64,000 bases of DNA from Streptacidiphilus sp. P02-A3a. GTDB taxonomy: Bacteria > Actinomycetota > Actinomycetes > Streptomycetales > Streptomycetaceae. Under the pieces are notes generated by a model. That model was not told the origin of the DNA. It was given only the letters and a program-made list of their open reading frames with translations, and searched no databases. The stretch is from NCBI RefSeq assembly GCF_014084105.1, contig NZ_CP048289.1, forward strand, positions 5,961,922-6,025,921, given 5' to 3'. This document shows, piece by piece, positions 62,450-64,000 of the stretch (position 1 is the stretch's first letter; each line of letters starts with the position of its first letter). Position numbers and translations under genes: made by a program.

Positions 62450-64000
62450 ATGGCGAACGAGGAAAAGCTCAGGGACTACCTCAACCGGGTGGCCACCGAA
62501 CTGCATCAGACCCGGCAGCGACTTCGTGACACTGAGTCAGCCCAGAGCGAGCCGATCGCCATCGTCGGCATGAGCGGCCGCTTCCCCGGCGGCGCCGCCT
62601 CCGCCGACGACCTGTGGCAACTGGTCACCGAGGAGCGGGACGTCATCGGCGGCTTCCCGCTGAACCGGGGCTGGGACCTCGACGGGTTCTACGATCCGGA
62701 TCCCGACAGCACCGGCAAGACCTACGTCCGCGAAGGCGGGTTCCTGCACGAGGCCGCCGAGTTCGACGCCGAGTTCTTCGGGATCTCCCCGCGCGAGGCG
62801 CTGGCCGCCGACCCGCAGCAGCGGCTGCTGCTGGAGGCCTCCTGGGAGGCACTGGAGCACGCGGGCATCGACCCCTCGACCCTGCGCGGCAGCGCCACCG
62901 GCGTGTTCGCCGGAGTCATCGCCCAGGACTACGGCCCCAGCCTGCACCATCCACCGGCCGAGAAGACCGACGGCTATGTGCTGACCGGCAACACCTCCAG
63001 CGTGGCCTCCGGCCGGATCGCCTACACCTTCGGCTTCGAGGGTCCGGCGGTGACCGTGGACACCGCCTGCTCGTCCTCGCTGGTCGCGCTGCACCTGGCG
63101 GTGCAGTCGCTGCGCTCCGGCGAGTCCGACCTGGCCCTGGCCGGCGGCGTCACCGTGCTGTCCACCCCCGGTATCTTCATCGAGTTCAGCCGCCAGCGCG
63201 GCCTCGCCCGCGACGGCCGGATCAAGGCCTTCGCCGGTGCCGCCGACGGCACGGCCTGGGGCGAGGCGGTCGGCGTCCTGGTCCTGGAGCGGCTCTCGGC
63301 CGCCCAGCGGCTCGGGCACCGGGTACTGGCGGTGATCCGGGGCAGCGCGGTCAACCAGGACGGCCGCAGCAGCCAGCTGACCGCCCCGAACGGCCCCTCG
63401 CAGCAGCGGGTCATCCGGCAGGCCCTGACCAACGCCCGACTCACCCCGGCCGAGGTCGACGCGGTCGAGGCGCACGGCACCGGTACCACGCTCGGTGACC
63501 CGATCGAGGCGCAGGCGCTGATCGCCACCTACGGCCAGAACCGGCCCGCCGACCGGCCGCTGTGGCTCGGCTCGCTCAAGTCCAACATCGGCCACACCCA
63601 GGCGGCGGCCGGTGTCGCCGGGGTGATCAAGATGGTCCAGGCGATCCAGCACGGTGTGCTGCCCAAGACCCTGCACGTGGACGAGCCGTCGCCGCACGTC
63701 GACTGGTCGGCCGGGACCGTCGCATTGCTGACGGATGCTCAGCAGTGGCCGGAAACAGGTCAGTTGCGTCGCGCCGGGGTGTCGGCGTTCGGTGTCAGCG
63801 GCACCAACGCGCATGTGATCCTGGAGCAGGCCCCGGCCGTCGAGTCGCAGCCCGCGACCGCTCCGGCCACGCCCCTGCCGTGGGTGCTCTCCGCCCGGAC
63901 CCCGGACGCGCTGGCAGCCCAGGCGGAACGCCTGCTCACCCTCGCCGAAACCCCGGACGCCCCGCACCCGGCCGACATCGCCACCGCGCTGCTGCACTCG
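62450..64000 (+). CDS. Type I modular polyketide synthase, second protein (5' part)
   Basis: The reading frame runs from the ATG at 62450 to the window end without a stop (517 codons). Residues 1-30 ([22 protein letters not shown]) form the N-terminal coiled-coil docking domain that pairs with the C-terminal helices of the preceding PKS. A complete KS follows, starting [15 protein letters not shown], with Cys207 in DTACSSSL, His in EAHGTGT and His in SNIGHTQAA. The KS-AT linker begins at [16 protein letters not shown]. It lies 76 bases after the first PKS gene in the same operon and supplies module 2. Confidence 0.95.
   Translation, partial: MANEEKLRDYLNRVATELHQTRQRLRDTESAQSEPIAIVGMSGRFPGGAASADDLWQLVTEERDVIGGFPLNRGWDLDGFYDPDPDSTGKTYVREGGFLHEAAEFDAEFFGISPREALAADPQQRLLLEASWEALEHAGIDPSTLRGSATGVFAGVIAQDYGPSLHHPPAEKTDGYVLTGNTSSVASGRIAYTFGFEGPAVTVDTACSSSLVALHLAVQSLRSGESDLALAGGVTVLSTPGIFIEFSRQRGLARDGRIKAFAGAADGTAWGEAVGVLVLERLSAAQRLGHRVLAVIRGSAVNQDGRSSQLTAPNGPSQQRVIRQALTNARLTPAEVDAVEAHGTGTTLGDPIEAQALIATYGQNRPADRPLWLGSLKSNIGHTQAAAGVAGVIKMVQAIQHGVLPKTLHVDEPSPHVDWSAGTVALLTDAQQWPETGQLRRAGVSAFGVSGTNAHVILEQAPAVESQPATAPATPLPWVLSARTPDALAAQAERLLTLAETPDAPHPADIATALLHS

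Overview
The window is very GC-rich actinomycete DNA. Monomeric NADP isocitrate dehydrogenase, DUF5954 and DUF4291 proteins, many GTG starts, Tat and Sec exported hydrolases, a LAL-type regulator and a modular type I polyketide synthase all point to Streptomycetaceae (Streptomyces, Kitasatospora or Streptacidiphilus). No rRNA, tRNA or CRISPR array was seen.

Layout. 1-8.4 kb: the 3' end of icd, a DrrAB-type ABC exporter with a divergent TetR regulator, endonuclease V, a GNAT acetyltransferase, a duplicated Cys/His-motif protein, DUF4241 and DUF4291 proteins, and a very small HTH protein behind paired palindromes. 8.6-16 kb: a polysaccharide block. A DasR-type dre palindrome precedes a processive family 2 glycosyltransferase, followed by a single protein that joins a membrane acyltransferase, an SGNH domain and a GH16 glycanase. 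A secreted GH59 galactosidase with a ricin-type lectin tail converges on it. 16-20.4 kb: FadH-like reductase, PadR, and TetR facing a beta-hydroxyacid dehydrogenase across twin operators. An IS630 remnant and a broken gene follow.

20.8-31.7 kb: DUF5954, two membrane proteins, a NarL-type two-component system, an MMPL exporter, LacI and ROK kinase sharing a palindrome, and a FadR-type regulator. 31.7-41.2 kb: an orphan operator cluster, an exported phosphoesterase, a glyoxalase remnant, an ArsR-type regulator coupled to an MFS pump, an ECF sigma factor with a membrane partner, an SDR, a DUF4118 protein, a thioredoxin-like lipoprotein and a universal stress protein. 41.5-47.8 kb: a small exported protein, a beta-lactamase-fold hydrolase, a Tat-exported alpha/beta hydrolase, a stand-alone condensation-domain protein and a GH18 chitinase. 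The chitinase has a dre-like site at its -35 box and a TTA codon in its signal peptide.

47.9-64 kb: TetR and a divergent 14-TM MFS pump, then a regulatory leader (HrdB-like promoter, SAM-IV-like riboswitch, short Cys-containing leader peptide), a half-length LAL regulator and the start of a modular PKS. The first PKS protein has a decarboxylating KSQ loading module with a methylmalonyl-type AT, and one fully reducing malonyl module. Matching docking segments connect it to a second PKS protein that runs off the window. The most noteworthy points are the SAM-type leader upstream of a pathway regulator, the acyltransferase-SGNH-GH16 fusion under a dre element, and an accumulation of short tandem repeats at gene 3' ends.
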